In this document: piece after piece, positions 46,246-58,930 of the stretch | Numbering within the stretch: the stretch's first letter is position 1 | Layout: the number at the start of each line of letters is the position of its first letter | Source of the DNA: Myrica gale | Lineage: Eukaryota > Streptophyta > Magnoliopsida > Fagales > Myricaceae | NCBI GenBank assembly: GCA_963930655.1 | Contig: OZ005606.1 | Span: 15,664,001 to 15,728,000 of the forward strand | Direction: 5' to 3' | DNA length: 64,000 nucleotides | Made by a program: the position numbers and the translations under genes | Notes under the pieces: generated by a model | Database searches by the model: none | Seen by the model: the letters and a program-made list of their open reading frames with translations, nothing else | What the model was told of the DNA's origin: nothing

Positions 46246-47733
46246 TACCGTCTCCTTAGGAAAAATAGATTAATTTCAAACTCAAGTAAAAAAACAAGGA
46301 GAATATAAAAAAATTTACTTAACACAGTTCATATTCATATTTTTAGATTTTTGAGAGTTGAAACGAAATTAAAACAACATAAAACGTAAACTAAGAATAT
46401 AACATGCATTAAAGTAAATGACAGAAAGTAAATACCGGAAATTAAATGACAGAAATAAATAACAATAAGTGAAGGAAGAAAATTAAATGACAGAAAGTAA
46501 ATGACATAAATTAAATGACAATAAATAAATGACAAGGAATTAAAAAAGATAGCACAAGATTCTTGGATTAAATAATATCGTCTTATTACAACCCAAGATT
46601 CAAGTTAAAAGAAAAATAATAATAAGAACATAGTCCGAAATTTAAATAGAAATTACAGAAAATTAAAAAGTGAGAAACTTAAATCTAAATTCTAGGAATT
46701 GAAATACAAGACATTGGAATAATAAAGCATAAAAGAAACTAATCTAAAAACTGGAAAAAATGAAGAGAGAGAGTAGAGATACGAAAAAAATAGGAGAAGA
46801 GATACAGGTGAGAGTATCGGCTAAGGGGGAAAATTGAGGGAGGAGAGAGAGAAGGAAAAAGAAAAGGGAAAATAAAAGGTGAGAAGTAGATAGAGAGAAT
46901 CGAGTAACACATGAAATAAAGAAAAGCTAGAGAGAAAAAAGTATGGTTTTGGACAAGAGAAAGTAATGGAGGAAAGAGAAGAGAGAGAGATAGAAAAGAG
47001 AGTATGGTTTGTTACGCTAAGAGGTGAGAGAAAAAAGGAGAGAAAGAGAGAAGAAAAGGTGCGGCTAAGAGAGAAAGAAAGGAAAAGAGAGAAGACAAAT
47101 AGGGAGAGAAAAAAGAATTGTCTGGCAAAGAGAGAGAAAGAAGAAAATAAAAATAATAGAGAGAGAAAAGACAGGGAGAAGTGTCGACCAAGGAGAGAAG
47201 AAAAAAGGGAGAGAAATAGAGAACATAAGGAAAAAGAGGCTAGGTTAGAAAAACTAGGGAGGATGGGAATAAGATGTAGGGTTTGTTAGGTTTAAAAGAA
47301 GGAAGAGTGAAAAGAAAGATGGAGGATTGTGATTTAAGTGTCTCTCATTTCTTCATAGAATGACAGCATTACCATTAATGAATCACTCTTGCTCTGCCAT
47401 GTGTCCTAGTAGACTGCTCTTCTTCTCTGCGAGTCGATAAAGCAATGAATTTTATTTCCCTGCACAAAAATATTTAATTAGTTAATGATAACATATGGTG
47501 AAATTAAATTCATAAAATAATTACAATGCCAATAATTATAGTGCAAATGATAAAAAATAATGATTTTAGAATGTATCTGGACACGGTATGACTTAAGTAC
47601 AGGAAAGCTAAAGATGGGGAAAATTGCATGCGCAATAAATTAAATCTAAACTCATATAAATTCAACAATTAAATGCATAACTTAGATTTATGCCTCTTAA
47701 CCATCTTTCCATCTAAAAATAATATTTAAAACA
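46246..47733. mobile_element. Unclassified insertion splitting the Athila remnant; purine-biased
   Basis: It lies between Athila RT and RNase H, where continuous pol is expected. The left part has repeated AAATGACA(G/T) words (46420-46535). The middle (about 46745-47270) is almost all A and G on the plus strand, with GAGAGA/AAGAAA words. The 107-codon ORF there (46966-47289, rich in E, R and K) is a by-product of that composition. No ends or target duplication were found. Confidence 0.5.
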
Positions 47734-47734
47734 T

Positions 47735-48600
47735 TAAATAGTTAATATTATATTAGTTTTAGATGTACTAAATATGCAATATTCTAGCTCAATCAAATCT
47801 CCTATATAAACCAGTTGTTCTAAAAAAGATCGAATATCTTTCACAGTCTTAAGAGCAGGAAGCTTAGAAATTAGCTCTATTTTCGCTCTATCAACCTCAA
47901 TGCCTCGAGAGGAAGCAATGTGACCTAACACATATCCTTGTGTCACCATGAAGTAACACTTTTCCCAGTTTAGAAGCAACTGCTTATCTTCATACATGGC
48001 TAAAACAACTTGCAGGTTATACAGACATCAAATGAACGTCTAAAAATAGAAAAATCTTCCATAATAACTTCAAGTGTGTTTTCAACCTAATTACTGAAAA
48101 TGCTAAGCATGCATTGTTGAAATGTGGCTGGGGCATTCCATAGACCAAAGGGCATTCTCCTAAATGCAAATATACCAAAAGGACACGTGAAGTTGTTTTT
48201 TCCTGATCCTTTAATGTAATCTATATCTGATAGTAATCAAAGAAACCATTAAGAACACAATAATAAGCATGTCCCGCAACCTTTTATAAAATCTGATCAT
48301 GAAAGGGAAGAGGGAAATGATCCTTTCTGGAAGCTGCATTCAGTTTCCTATAGTTTATACACATTTTCCATCCAATTGTTACTCTTGTAGGAATTAGTTC
48401 ATCCTTTTCATTCTTTATCACATTTATTCCAGATTTATTTGGAACAACTTGAGTGAGACTCACTCGCCCGCTATCAGAGATATGATAAATAATTCCTACA
48501 TCAATCAATTTTAACACTTCATTTTTCAAAACCTTTTTCATCGTGAAATTTAATCTTCTTTGCATTTGCCTAGATGGTTTTGCATGCTCTTCTAAGTAAA
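47735..48600 (-). pseudogene. Athila-like gypsy reverse transcriptase fragment
   Basis: The minus-strand frames read QRRLNFTMKKVLKNEVLKL, GIIYHISDS, ELIPTRVTIGWKMCINYRKLN and RKDHFPLPF (48565-48284). After broken sequence comes LLNWEKCYFMVTQGYVLGH with IEVDRAKIE and IRSFL (47997-47800). The ELIPTRVTxGW...YRKLN insert is typical of the Athila lineage. The YVDD/FMDD core lies in the degraded part (48000-48280). Confidence 0.9.
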
Positions 48601-48914
48601 TTGATGCGAAGTATAGTGGAGAAATAGAGATGAAATAGAAAATTCAAGAGATAAGAGAGAAGGAGAGAAGATAAAAGCCAAAGAGAGGGAGAGAATACCA
48701 TATTTGAGAGTGCAAAGGCCGCTAATAAACTTTACAATCTCAGTCTGAATATTTTAAACTTCTCACAACCTTAAATAGAGGACAGAAGGTCCTAAGCAAA
48801 TCCTAAATGCCCATGGGCTAAAGCCAAATAAAACATAATAACTCATAATCTCTCAAAATATAAACTACATCCAAATAAAGCAAGACAATTAAATGAAGGT
48901 TGCATTTGTGTTGT
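48601..48914. other. Intergenic spacer between Athila remnant and MITE
   Basis: AT- and GA-rich, no gene. It has words such as CTTAAATAGAGGACAG and CCCATGGGCTAAAGCC that look LTR-derived, but no ends were found. Confidence 0.35.
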
Positions 48915-49098
48915 AAAGTTTTTATGACCTCTAAAATTTTAACACAATTAAATATCACAATATAATCTCTCTCTCCTCCGTCAAATCATTACTTTTCACT
49001 ACAAAAAATATAAAAAATTACATCTCTCTTCACTTTTTCACTAAACCCAATACTTAAAATTTTAACAACACTAAAATTTTACAAAACAAACACACCCG
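48915..49098 (+). repeat. MITE-like repeat, copy 2
   Basis: Partner of 27815-27998 in the same orientation. The edges are TTTGTGTTGTAAAGTTTT at the left and AAAATTTTACAAAACAAACA at the right, roughly inverted. Confidence 0.65.
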
Positions 49099-49189
49099 AA
49101 ATGTCCCCCATTAACTCTCCCCGAGTGGGAGAAACTCAACCCCGTCAAGTAAAACAAAACATCATGAAACTGTCATTCTCAAGTACCCA

Positions 49190-49512
49190 ACCACAAACTA
49201 AGTGGCTATGCAGTCTTCTTCTTTGCACGCTCATAGACTCGTATCATTGGAGGTCTGAATCTAGTGTCCCCACTAACTGTCACGGGGTGAGAAGAATTTG
49301 ACTCTGGCGAGAGAAGATCATGGTGAATTTGATAGAGCTCTAACATGTCGGGATCAAGCTCCTGGAGAGTATCTAGAATAAGCCAAGTACATTCGAAATT
49401 CGGTCGGTCTACTAGCGAAAAAGGAAAAGATGAATTGCTCCAATTATAATGATCACAACTTCCTCATCTAGAATAACATCAATTTTATCAATGGGTGTGG
49501 GTAGAGAGGGTA
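49190..49512 (-). pseudogene. Reina-like chromovirus: chromodomain end of pol
   Basis: The minus-strand frame ends VDRPNFECTWLILDTLQELDP, then DMLELYQIHHDLLSPE, then a basic tail (RVYERAKKK) and a stop. The W-x5-10-E-TW pattern is the C-terminal chromodomain of chromoviruses. The start of the domain lies in a shifted frame. It belongs to the same element as 51697-52689 and 62990-64000. Confidence 0.7.
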
Positions 49513-49517
49513 ATGGT

Positions 49518-51691
49518 TGTCACGCCCCAAACCTCAAAGGCTAGAGGGTGAGGGTGACTTACTTGCAATAAACAATTAGACTTTTGATTTAAAACATATC
49601 TAATAATAAATGCAGAATCAACTTTATTTAAAAAACTTCAATAAATCTCTCTTAATAAAACTTAAAAAAAACTCTTTTAGCACACAAAGACAAATCTAAA
49701 CATGATTAGACTCATACTAGGGTCAAAAATTTATTCTAATAATCACTCAGCTACCCGCCCACGTGCCATCTAATTCTGACTATCGACACACTCCTGATCA
49801 ACATCTGAAAATAAGGAAAAAAATAGGAGGTGAGTTCGACAACTAGTAAGCAAAATCATTATGCTAGTGTGTATCCCATGAGCCACACTGTAATAGTAAG
49901 AGATAGAATATTTAAAATTTTTCTAAACAGTCAAAAGTTGTTTTTGACAATTTCAATAAAACATCTTTATCAATAAAACAGTTTTATCAATAAAACATAA
50001 TACTATAGAAAATCCCTTTGGCAATAACTATGGGTCACGTTTACCCCGGTAAGAATCTTCCTTGCTAAGGCTTGGCCATGTCCAAGTGTGCACTCGGTAA
50101 GAATCTACAAAAAAGTCACTCCGTTTCCAGAATGGGTGCACTCAATGGGTTGCAATTGGTACCAATGCGCTGTCTCTGTAACTCTGAGCCTCAGGTTTGA
50201 AAATACATAACATATCATAAAATAAACTTCACTTTGAACTTTGCATCGTTCTCCTCTTTTCATGAAATACATGCATAAATCTTGAATAACAATAAATACC
50301 AAAAGCTTTGATTTCAATCAATGAAAACATCATGTAAAATCATTGGACATAAAAATAGGCTCATGTTTACACATTTCATGCTATAATCTTTAACAATTTT
50401 ATCAGAAACATAATGCACATAAAACTCTGAGGGTTGTAAATAAATCATGCAATTTCTCAAATATCACCTCGGTCTTTTAGGAAAATCTAGCATAATAACC
50501 CCGCTTACTTGGATCTTCAAGAAAATAAGCCTCTGACTTAGCACCTATCAATACAAAATTTAACGTATTATAATACGCTCAAACGGAAATACAAATGAAA
50601 CTCTAAATCTACCCAACAGGATTAGATTTGAAATTCACTGGTCAGATTCTAAAATATATCTTACCTATCTCGGATTTCCCTAAAATCCCGAAATTAAACT
50701 ATGTTCTTCCCTAGGATGTGAACTATATATCTGTAAAATATCATATCCAAATTCCCTGTAAAACTCATACAATAAAATCTAAATTTACCTATATTCATGG
50801 AGTCAAACTATACCCTGAATAATTTGATACTCATTACTTCCAAAATTCATAAAGCTCTATTAAGATATCCAAAAATCCAGAACTTTATACCAAAGATTTA
50901 TATATGGGTTATAAAAATCCTCATAAAATTTCATACGGAACTTCAACTCCTATCTATGTCATCCGGTTCAAAATTTCAATCTGTAGCAATGAATCTTTCT
51001 CAGCACTTCCGGTTTCTCTAAGCCCAACTTCCGGATTTTCAAAACTATACCAATACAACTACAAAAATTTCAAAACTTAAACTCTTTCCTCCTGTAGATG
51101 TCTAGTACGCAATAGCTAAAAATCAGAATTTTTCGAAGTCTAAAGTCGGCTATAAAAATATAATTCGATCTACTACTCAGATTAAGAACCTGAATTTTCC
51201 TTAAACAAATCTTGAACCCAAATTTCAAATACTCCAAGAAACTCATTAAAACTATTTTGAAAATCTTTAAATAATTAGGAATAGATCTAGACACCCTATG
51301 GTCTGATCTCTCATAAAAAGAATACAAATATAATATCAAAAAATTCGAAATACCTGAAGTTGCTTCAAGAAATTTCGTCTAGATTGTTGAAAGCAAGAAA
51401 ACCCTTCTTTTTCCTCTTGTTGGTGTAAAATCAAGGTGTGTAAAAATTAAAACCAATGTGTAAATCTATATATAGACTCACACTAGTAATAGACTCCCTT
51501 TTGAACTCTAAAACTTTTAATTTTAAATAATCATAATATCTTTCAAATTTTAAAAAGGTTTGACTAGGTCAAAGATGAAAATTCAACTATTTTAAATGAA
51601 TTAAACTCAAATTTAAAATTTAAAGAAGACATTTCAAATATCAAATAAAAATTCAAATAAATTTTAAAAAATAGAAATCTTGGGTGATACA
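49518..51691 (-). mobile_element. Solo LTR, family C, 2174 bp, inserted in the chromovirus
   Basis: On the plus strand it starts TGTCACGCCCC and ends GGGTGATACA. It has a perfect 5 bp target duplication ATGGT (49513-49517 and 51692-51696). In its own sense it would start TGTATCACCC and end GGGGCGTGACA, so it belongs to the same broad gypsy group as families A and B. It is much shorter and lacks the paired 13-mers and palindrome arrays. No coding content. Confidence 0.92.
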
Positions 51692-51696
51692 ATGGT

Positions 51697-52689
51697 TCTA
51701 GGGTGGGAATAGGATCAGGGTCACGTGCAGGGGGTCTACAAAAGGATCATCTGAGAAATTGGTAGGGCTTTGTATGCAACTAAGTCCTCAACCTTGAAAG
51801 TATGATTAAAACCAAAGTAATAAGGAATATCAATGATATATATACTCGGTCCAACCTCCTTCAAAATTTTGCAAGGACCAACACTACGAGCCTGCAATTT
51901 GGAAGCGGGTCTAGAAGGACAACGTTCCGGTCGAATTCGGATAGGTACATAATCCCCAACATGAAATTCAACATGTCTTTTATGTAGGTCATCACAAAAT
52001 TTATATGTCTATGTGTTTATTGATCTAAAGTTGCAAGTCATGAAGATGATGCGCAAATGATTCAGCAGTAATAGACACACTAGCATGTGGGGAAATGAGA
52101 ATAAGGTCTAAAGGCTTCCTAGGCTTATAACCATGTACAACCTAAAAGGGGTAAACACCGATAGACCATTTCACAAAATTGTTATAAGCAAATTGAGCAA
52201 TAGGGAGGATCAAGTCCTAATTCTTAAGGTTTTCTTGGACTAGATATCTCAATAACTTGCCTAGATTACAGTTGACAATCTCATTTTGGCCATCCGTTTG
52301 GGGATGGTATGCAATGGAACATTTCAGTTTGGTGTCAACCGTATGCAACAGGGTCCTCCAAAAGTGACTAGTGAAACGAACATCGTGGTCGAACACAATA
52401 GTCTTAGGAAGGCCATACAACTTAACCATTTTATCAAAGTACAACCAAGCAACCTTGGAGGTATTAGAAGTCGCTACAAGGAATAAAGTGACTCATTTTA
52501 GAAAAATGATCAACAACAAAAATAGAGTCATGCCTCTTAGGGGTACGGGGGAGCCCTAAAATAAAGTCCATACTCACATCTTGGCAATGAAAATTAGGGA
52601 CAAGAATAGGTGCGTGTAGAGACTGGTATTATGTTTCTTATGCTTGGCGAGCTGACATGTTCTACATGTGCTAACTATTTTAGCAACAT
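51697..52689 (-). pseudogene. Reina-like chromovirus: integrase and post-integrase region
   Basis: From high to low coordinates: zinc-finger end [36 protein letters not shown], then LYGLPKTIVFDHDVRFTSHFW and YHPQTDGQNEIVN (integrase core with D and D/E context). The post-integrase PCKILKEVGPSIYIIDIP region follows (51840-51900). Stops and frameshifts are scattered. The N-terminal part of the domain continues at 62990 beyond the nested LTRs. Confidence 0.92.
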
Positions 52690-54340
52690 CCTTCTGTTGG
52701 CTTTTGTGCACAATCGAGATTTTGATGATTTCAATAAATGGATCAAGTTTATAAAATGGACATCTTCAAAGACAAAGATGACTTAATGAAAGAACCAAAG
52801 ACTTGAAGAAAGAAGAACCAGAAGATGCAAGGAGCTCAAAGTGAAGATTCAAGACCTTAGGGTATAATCCTTGTAACTCTTTGTTTTACTTTTGACAAGG
52901 ATTTGAATCACGTACTTGCATATCTTTCAAAACGTGCATAAACCGTTTAAAATTTTTTTTGAAAGATTAAAATATTTTTAAAGGTTTCGAAACACCCCAA
53001 ACAAACTCTCAAACCCTTCATATACTTATGGGAAGTAAGACTTTAAAATTGGGTGTTAAAAAGTGGTCAAAAACATGGTTTTAAATGAACCGGTCGATGA
53101 ATTATTTGTAGCGGTTGATCGTTACATGAAGCGGTCGACCAGTACAATGGTAAAATTGTCAAATCGAACTCCCAACGGCTATAAACGGCTAGTTTTCACA
53201 TGTGGCCTATAAATACACATCCATAACGTCTAAAATGACGATGAAACGACCACGTATAATTTGTATAGCTTGAGAAATATTTCATATCCAAAATACACTT
53301 TCGTATTTCATATTTATCATTTCATTCACACAAATTACACTTTCACATCCTTGTCATTGTGTGAATCAAAAGAGATAGAGCTTTCAATTTTCTTATCCAC
53401 TCTTTGAGAGAGTTTATCCATGCATCTCATTATCCAAAATAGGTGTTTCCTTTAGTGAGGTTGTTCACTAAAGAAGAAGCTTTGAGAGTGTATATCTCAA
53501 GTTTGGTGAGGTTGTGAGTGGTGAGCCAGAAAAACCACTTGGGTGGGTTTGAGTGTTGAGCCCGAGAGAAAAAACTTATACGGTTCTCTAGCACTCGGAA
53601 GCTAGTGTGTAAAGCTATTGGAGAATAGTGGAAAACCTCAAGGCTCGGTGAAGGACCTTGAGGGGTGGATGTATGCGGGTTTGCCGAACCACCTAAAAAT
53701 TGAGTGTTTGCTTCTCTTATCCCTACTCTTTACTTTCAGCACATACTTACTCTTATAGAATATTATACTTGTGAGACCCCGAACTTTGCTTTTGCTATTT
53801 TCCTATGTATTTGTTTTGATTTAACTAATGGGGCCATATTTTTTGCCAATGTATGACCTAATTTTAAGGTACATTAACTATTATGAAATTCCATTTCAAG
53901 AATTTTTCTTTAAATAATCTCTTTTTCATTGTGCAAGTTTAATTTTATTTCCTTAAGAGCCGAAACTTGCAAGGTAAGTTTCTCTTATGGATTTATATTT
54001 TTCATTTGCTTAGTATATCCCATAATCCATGAAATTAAATTATGAAGAGAGATTTGCATATTATGGCCGAAAATAATTAAGTAGAAAATCATGAAATTCA
54101 TGTAAGCATTTAAATATTTTTGTGTGGCTCTAATAGGTAGTATTGATCATCATTAGGTGTCCTTAATTAGTAGTTTTGAATTAGCATTAGAAATATTACA
54201 TGATAAGCTACTAAGCATATGATAAGCTTTAAGAGAATTTAAATTGATAAGCACACTTGCTTATCATAGTGATAAGCTAGCAAGGTGATAAGCTAGAGAG
54301 TTTTTAAGATAATAAGTTGTTGTGGCTATCTTAGAGATAT

Positions 54341-57300
54341 GCTAGAGCAATTATCTTGAGGTAGGTTACCATGCTTATAAGTTGATAAGTTATGGATTTG
54401 AACTAGATAAGCTAAAGTGCTTATAGGAAATAAGTTAGGTGTGACAAAAGTAACTAAGTTAGTTGAATTGTAACCAAACAAAATAAATGAGCTATGAGAA
54501 AGCCATTCACGTGAAGGTGCAAGGAGGAGTGGAAAAGTCAAAAGCTTGTGGACCACGTGTGTCACGCCCCGAACGACATCCCGCAGGGACCGTGACAGCC
54601 GCGAGCTATCCCCCGGATGACTCCAGCGTTCTTACTTATTGTTTTACTTGATTACGGCGGAAACGTACAGGATCGCGAGGGGTTCGAGCAAATTCTTACA
54701 TAATTAGGGTTCTCATGAAGTTCATACAAAACATATATTTAACATATTAGAACCCAATTAGTGACGCTCATGTCACTATCAACAAAATGTGAAACATAAT
54801 ATCTTGGGCTTCTAGGTCAGGTAGTCCTCCTGACTCTCTTCACCTGATACATCTGGAATGACACAAATTTAAAACGTGAGTCAAAAAGACTCAGTAAGGG
54901 AAAAACATAAAACTTAAATCATGCTCTTGACTTATGCCCGCTTAATCATGAAAGAAAGAAACTTGATAATTGATGCACATGCATGTCATGAATTATGCAT
55001 ATGCTCTTGCTTAGTTTCGGCCCCAGGCCCTTGAAAATCTTTCTTTCATTCTTGCTTGAAAAACTGGCCCTTGGCCCTTGAAAATCGCTTATTCGTACTT
55101 GTGCCCTTGTTGGCCTTTTTATAATTATTTCATATCTTTTACTTGTGGGCTCGCTCCATTTGACCCCTGAAGTCAGGGTTGTGCGTTCCCTTCGGAACCG
55201 TCCCCGAATTCCCTTGGAGACCTTACATATGGTCAGCTAGCGCACCTTCTCAATGTCCTTCAGTGGCTAGACGTGACCCTTGGAGGCACCACACATTCTC
55301 AATGTCCTTCAGTGTGGCTTGCACAGCCTCTTGGATTCACCCATCCTTCTCACAATTGTCCTTCGGTATGGGAGTCAACTTGATGGTATGGTACCGACTG
55401 GTGCCCTTTATCTTAACTTATCGTTTCATAAAACTTCTCATATTCTTTCCATAAAAAATCATTGCATAAACTTTCTTCTTGAAAAATTCATGCAATGCAC
55501 ATGTCATGTCATGCTTGCTTAAAATTCATGCTTGTGCTTGTTCATGAAACGATGCAGTGTGTCATTCCAGTTTTGAAAAAGAATACTTACTGTCCACTTA
55601 CAGTATCCACTTACCCTTGGTCTTCCTTGTTCGTGTATACAGACACGTGGATCGCCTACAAGCGATTCAAATATTCTTTAGACTTTAAGAATAGTATGAA
55701 ATCATTAAATATTTTCATTTTTGAAATCGGTCATCAATCGAGGATATATAGATATATATATATATCTATACATATCACTGAAATTCATTTAATTATAAAA
55801 TAAATATTTTATTATTTTCCTCAACAAATTTTCAAAACTTAGCTTATTAAATCGTTAATATTTTTATTGAAATAAAAATATATTTATCCATGTACATGCC
55901 TCGATTAGGGTTAAATAATACTCATAGGTTTAGAATTAAACCTAAGTCTCTTTTTATTACACGTACTCCATTAAAACCTTATATCCAACTATGATTAAAT
56001 CTTAACTAAGGTTCCCAATAATATTTTATCAAAAGATCATGGTTCTTCAATATCTATTCCCACTAGCCTAAACTCTAATTTCCTTATCCATCACAATAAT
56101 GAAAATCCATAAATCATAAATGGTACTTAGGGTTTCATTATTACTATAACATTCGGCCACTACCATTATGCACCAATTAATCACAACTTTTACTCCAATG
56201 GTGATCTCATCCTCTATTCAACAATTTCACAACCTAGGATCTATAAATCAAAACACCAACACAATACATCATACTCATAGCATTCGGCCAACACATGCTT
56301 TTACCCAAATAATTTGGTTTCTTTTGTTTCCTTCAATATGCATGCATCTAGTACTTAATATAATCATCTACCATGCCTTGGGGTCATAAATCTTGCACAT
56401 GTTATGGCCAATGTCTAGATTTAACATATTCAAAACTATACATGAAATCCTACATAGCTCATATTCGGTCATACCCCAAAATGTTACCTTTTTCATGCTA
56501 GATTTAACATACCCAAAACTATAACATGCACATCCTTTGCATTGTGACCTAACTAGCATGCATGCACTTAATCTTTTCATCAAATAATTCCATCAACAAT
56601 AGATCTACTCTTTATACACACTAATATCCATAGATCTAAACAAAGATATCAACTTTCATCAACCCAACACATCAAAACTTAGATCTAACTTCCTTTAGCA
56701 TACATTGTTCTTCATTTGCCTTTTTCTTTACATACAACCTTAGATCTAGGGTTTCCATGGTTAGATCTAGCATGTAAACAACCTAGGGTTCTTAAGCATC
56801 CAAGATCTAACAATCATCAAGGCATATTATGACCTACACATCAAGATCCACACATAACCCATTCGGTCACTTATGCTATACCAACAACATCACATTAGCC
56901 TTACCTTGTTGTTTATCCAAGCTTGAGCACCTAGAAAATAAAGCATCTTTGGTTAGTACTTGTGAAGCTTAAGGCAAGAGCATCAATGAAACTAATCTCA
57001 CCTTCAACCTTTACCAATTCTTCCTATCCTTTCCTCCTCCAAAGATTCGGTCCACCCTCCTTAGAAATGTCCAAGCTTGGTTTAAAAGGAAGTTCTATGG
57101 TGGTTAAGAGGACATGGTAAGCTTGAAGAGAAATGGTGTCAAATGGCTAGAGTTTCCAAGGAAGGATTTTTGTCTACAACAAGAGAGAGATTTACTTGGC
57201 TTTTGGAATGAGATTTGGTAAGCTAGAAGAGAGTGGTTTAGGTGCAAGATGAAATAGAACAAACCTTGAACATTGAGTGTGAGATTCGGCTAAGAGAAGC

Positions 57301-58930
57301 AAAATGGAGAGAGTTGAGAGAGCTTGCAATATTCGGCCAAGAGAGAAGAGGTTGGAGAGTGAAAATGCATGAGTGTTTCGGTCAAGAGAGAAATGCAAGA
57401 AGGTTGTGTGAGATTGAGTCTCCCAAAGCACTTGACATAAAGTTTGAGAGAGTGAATTGACAAGAGAGAGAATTCAAAAAGGAAAATGGTGAAGGGGGGG
57501 GGCCTTGGTCGACAATCACATAAGCTTCCCTCTCTCTTTCTTTTTCTTTCTTTTCACCTCTTTCTCACATCACTTCCTTGTCTCTTTGTACATTCTCTTT
57601 CCTCCCATGCATTCCATCGACATTCACTCCTTCTCCCTCACTTTTCTCTTCTCTTTTTACTTCAATGCTTTGTCTTATCAATTCTTACACACTTACACCT
57701 TCTTACACATCTCTTACACATCACATGGCACCTCACTTTGGCTTTAAATTTTCTCCTCCTTGCCTTTCACGTAAAAGCCCTCCTTTGCTTAGTTTGGTTG
57801 CTTTTCAACCAACCTAGTTACTTCCACATTAATATGCAACCAACTTTCAACTTGGTTTTCTCTCTCACCTAACTTATCACTTTATAAGCTCTCTTACTTA
57901 TCTATCAATTCCAATAGCTTATCACCTCATAAGCATGATATCTTATCATGTGATAATGGCCCTAGCCTATCTCTATAATAATCACAAGGCCTTATCACTC
58001 TAAAAGTTTCCAAACTTATCATGCTTGCTTATCACTATGATAAGCAAGTGTGCTTATCAATTAAATCATCTCTAAACTTATCACATAACTACATAGCTTA
58101 TCATGTATATTCAAATGGAAATTCTATTAATAATATAGGCCATATGATAATATTACATGTCACATATAGAAGATGTATAAAATATTCGATCCATGTATTC
58201 AAAAAAATTCATCATTTAATCTATTAATAATTTTCGGCTTATACAAGGAAATAATTAAATCATAATTCAAATTCTATGGTCCATGAATCATATTAAGTAA
58301 ATGAAAAATATAAATTTGCAAGAAGGAAACTTACTTGAAATTTCGGCTCCTAATATAAATATAATTTATACTTGCATAAAATGGCATTAAAATTATTTAA
58401 AGAGATTTTTATGAAATAAAATCCCATTTTAATCGAAATACCATAACATAAGGATTAAACCATACATTGGCCAAAACATAGCCCCATGAAGAAATAAAAG
58501 CTATTACATTGGAAATAAAAGATAATACATAAGCAATTACGTAGGAGAAAAATCGGGGTCTCACAACGTGAGTTGCAAAGAAGAGATAAGATGAACAATT
58601 AAGTGACAAGACAAGACAAAGGAAGAGAAAAGTCATGATAGGCTAGAGCAATTATCATGAGATAGGTTACCATGCTTATAAGTTGATAAGTTATGGATTT
58701 GAACTAGATAAGCTAAAGTGCTTATAGGAAATAAGTTAGGTGTGACAAAAGTAACTAAGTTGATAAGTTAGGTGTGACAAAAGTAACTAAGTTAGTTAAA
58801 TTGTAACCAAACAAAATAAATGAGCTATGAGAAAGGCATTCATGTGAAGATGCAAGGAGGAGTGGAAAAGTCAAAAGCTTGTGGACCATGTGGGTTGCAA
58901 AGAAGAGATAAGATGAGCAATTAAGTAACA
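54341..58930 (+). repeat. 290 bp tandem duplication in the outer family A LTR
   Basis: The block from GCTAGAGCAATTATC to the CTTGTGGACCA word occurs at 54341-54559 and again at 58642-58900. The first copy runs on past the nested LTR at 58566-58641. The step is 290 bp after removing the nested element. The second copy also has a 31 bp internal repeat (a TTAGGTGTGACAAAAGTAAC word twice, about 58735-58790). Confidence 0.85.
54560..58565 (-). mobile_element. Family A solo LTR, 4006 bp, nested in another family A LTR
   Basis: On the plus strand it runs TGTCACGCCCC...GGGGTCTCACA, with a perfect target duplication ACGTG (54555-54559 and 58566-58570). It is closely similar to the intronic LTR at 5820-9976 over its whole length (same word order; it lacks the 46 bp array). 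It is the youngest layer of a four-level nest. The paired 13-mers are at 54853-54865 and 55558-55570. Confidence 0.95.

Noticed and set aside
46966..47289. 107-codon ORF rich in Glu, Arg and Lys, looking like a coiled coil
   Set aside because: It is a direct product of the purine-only tract; no codon structure, homology or gene context.
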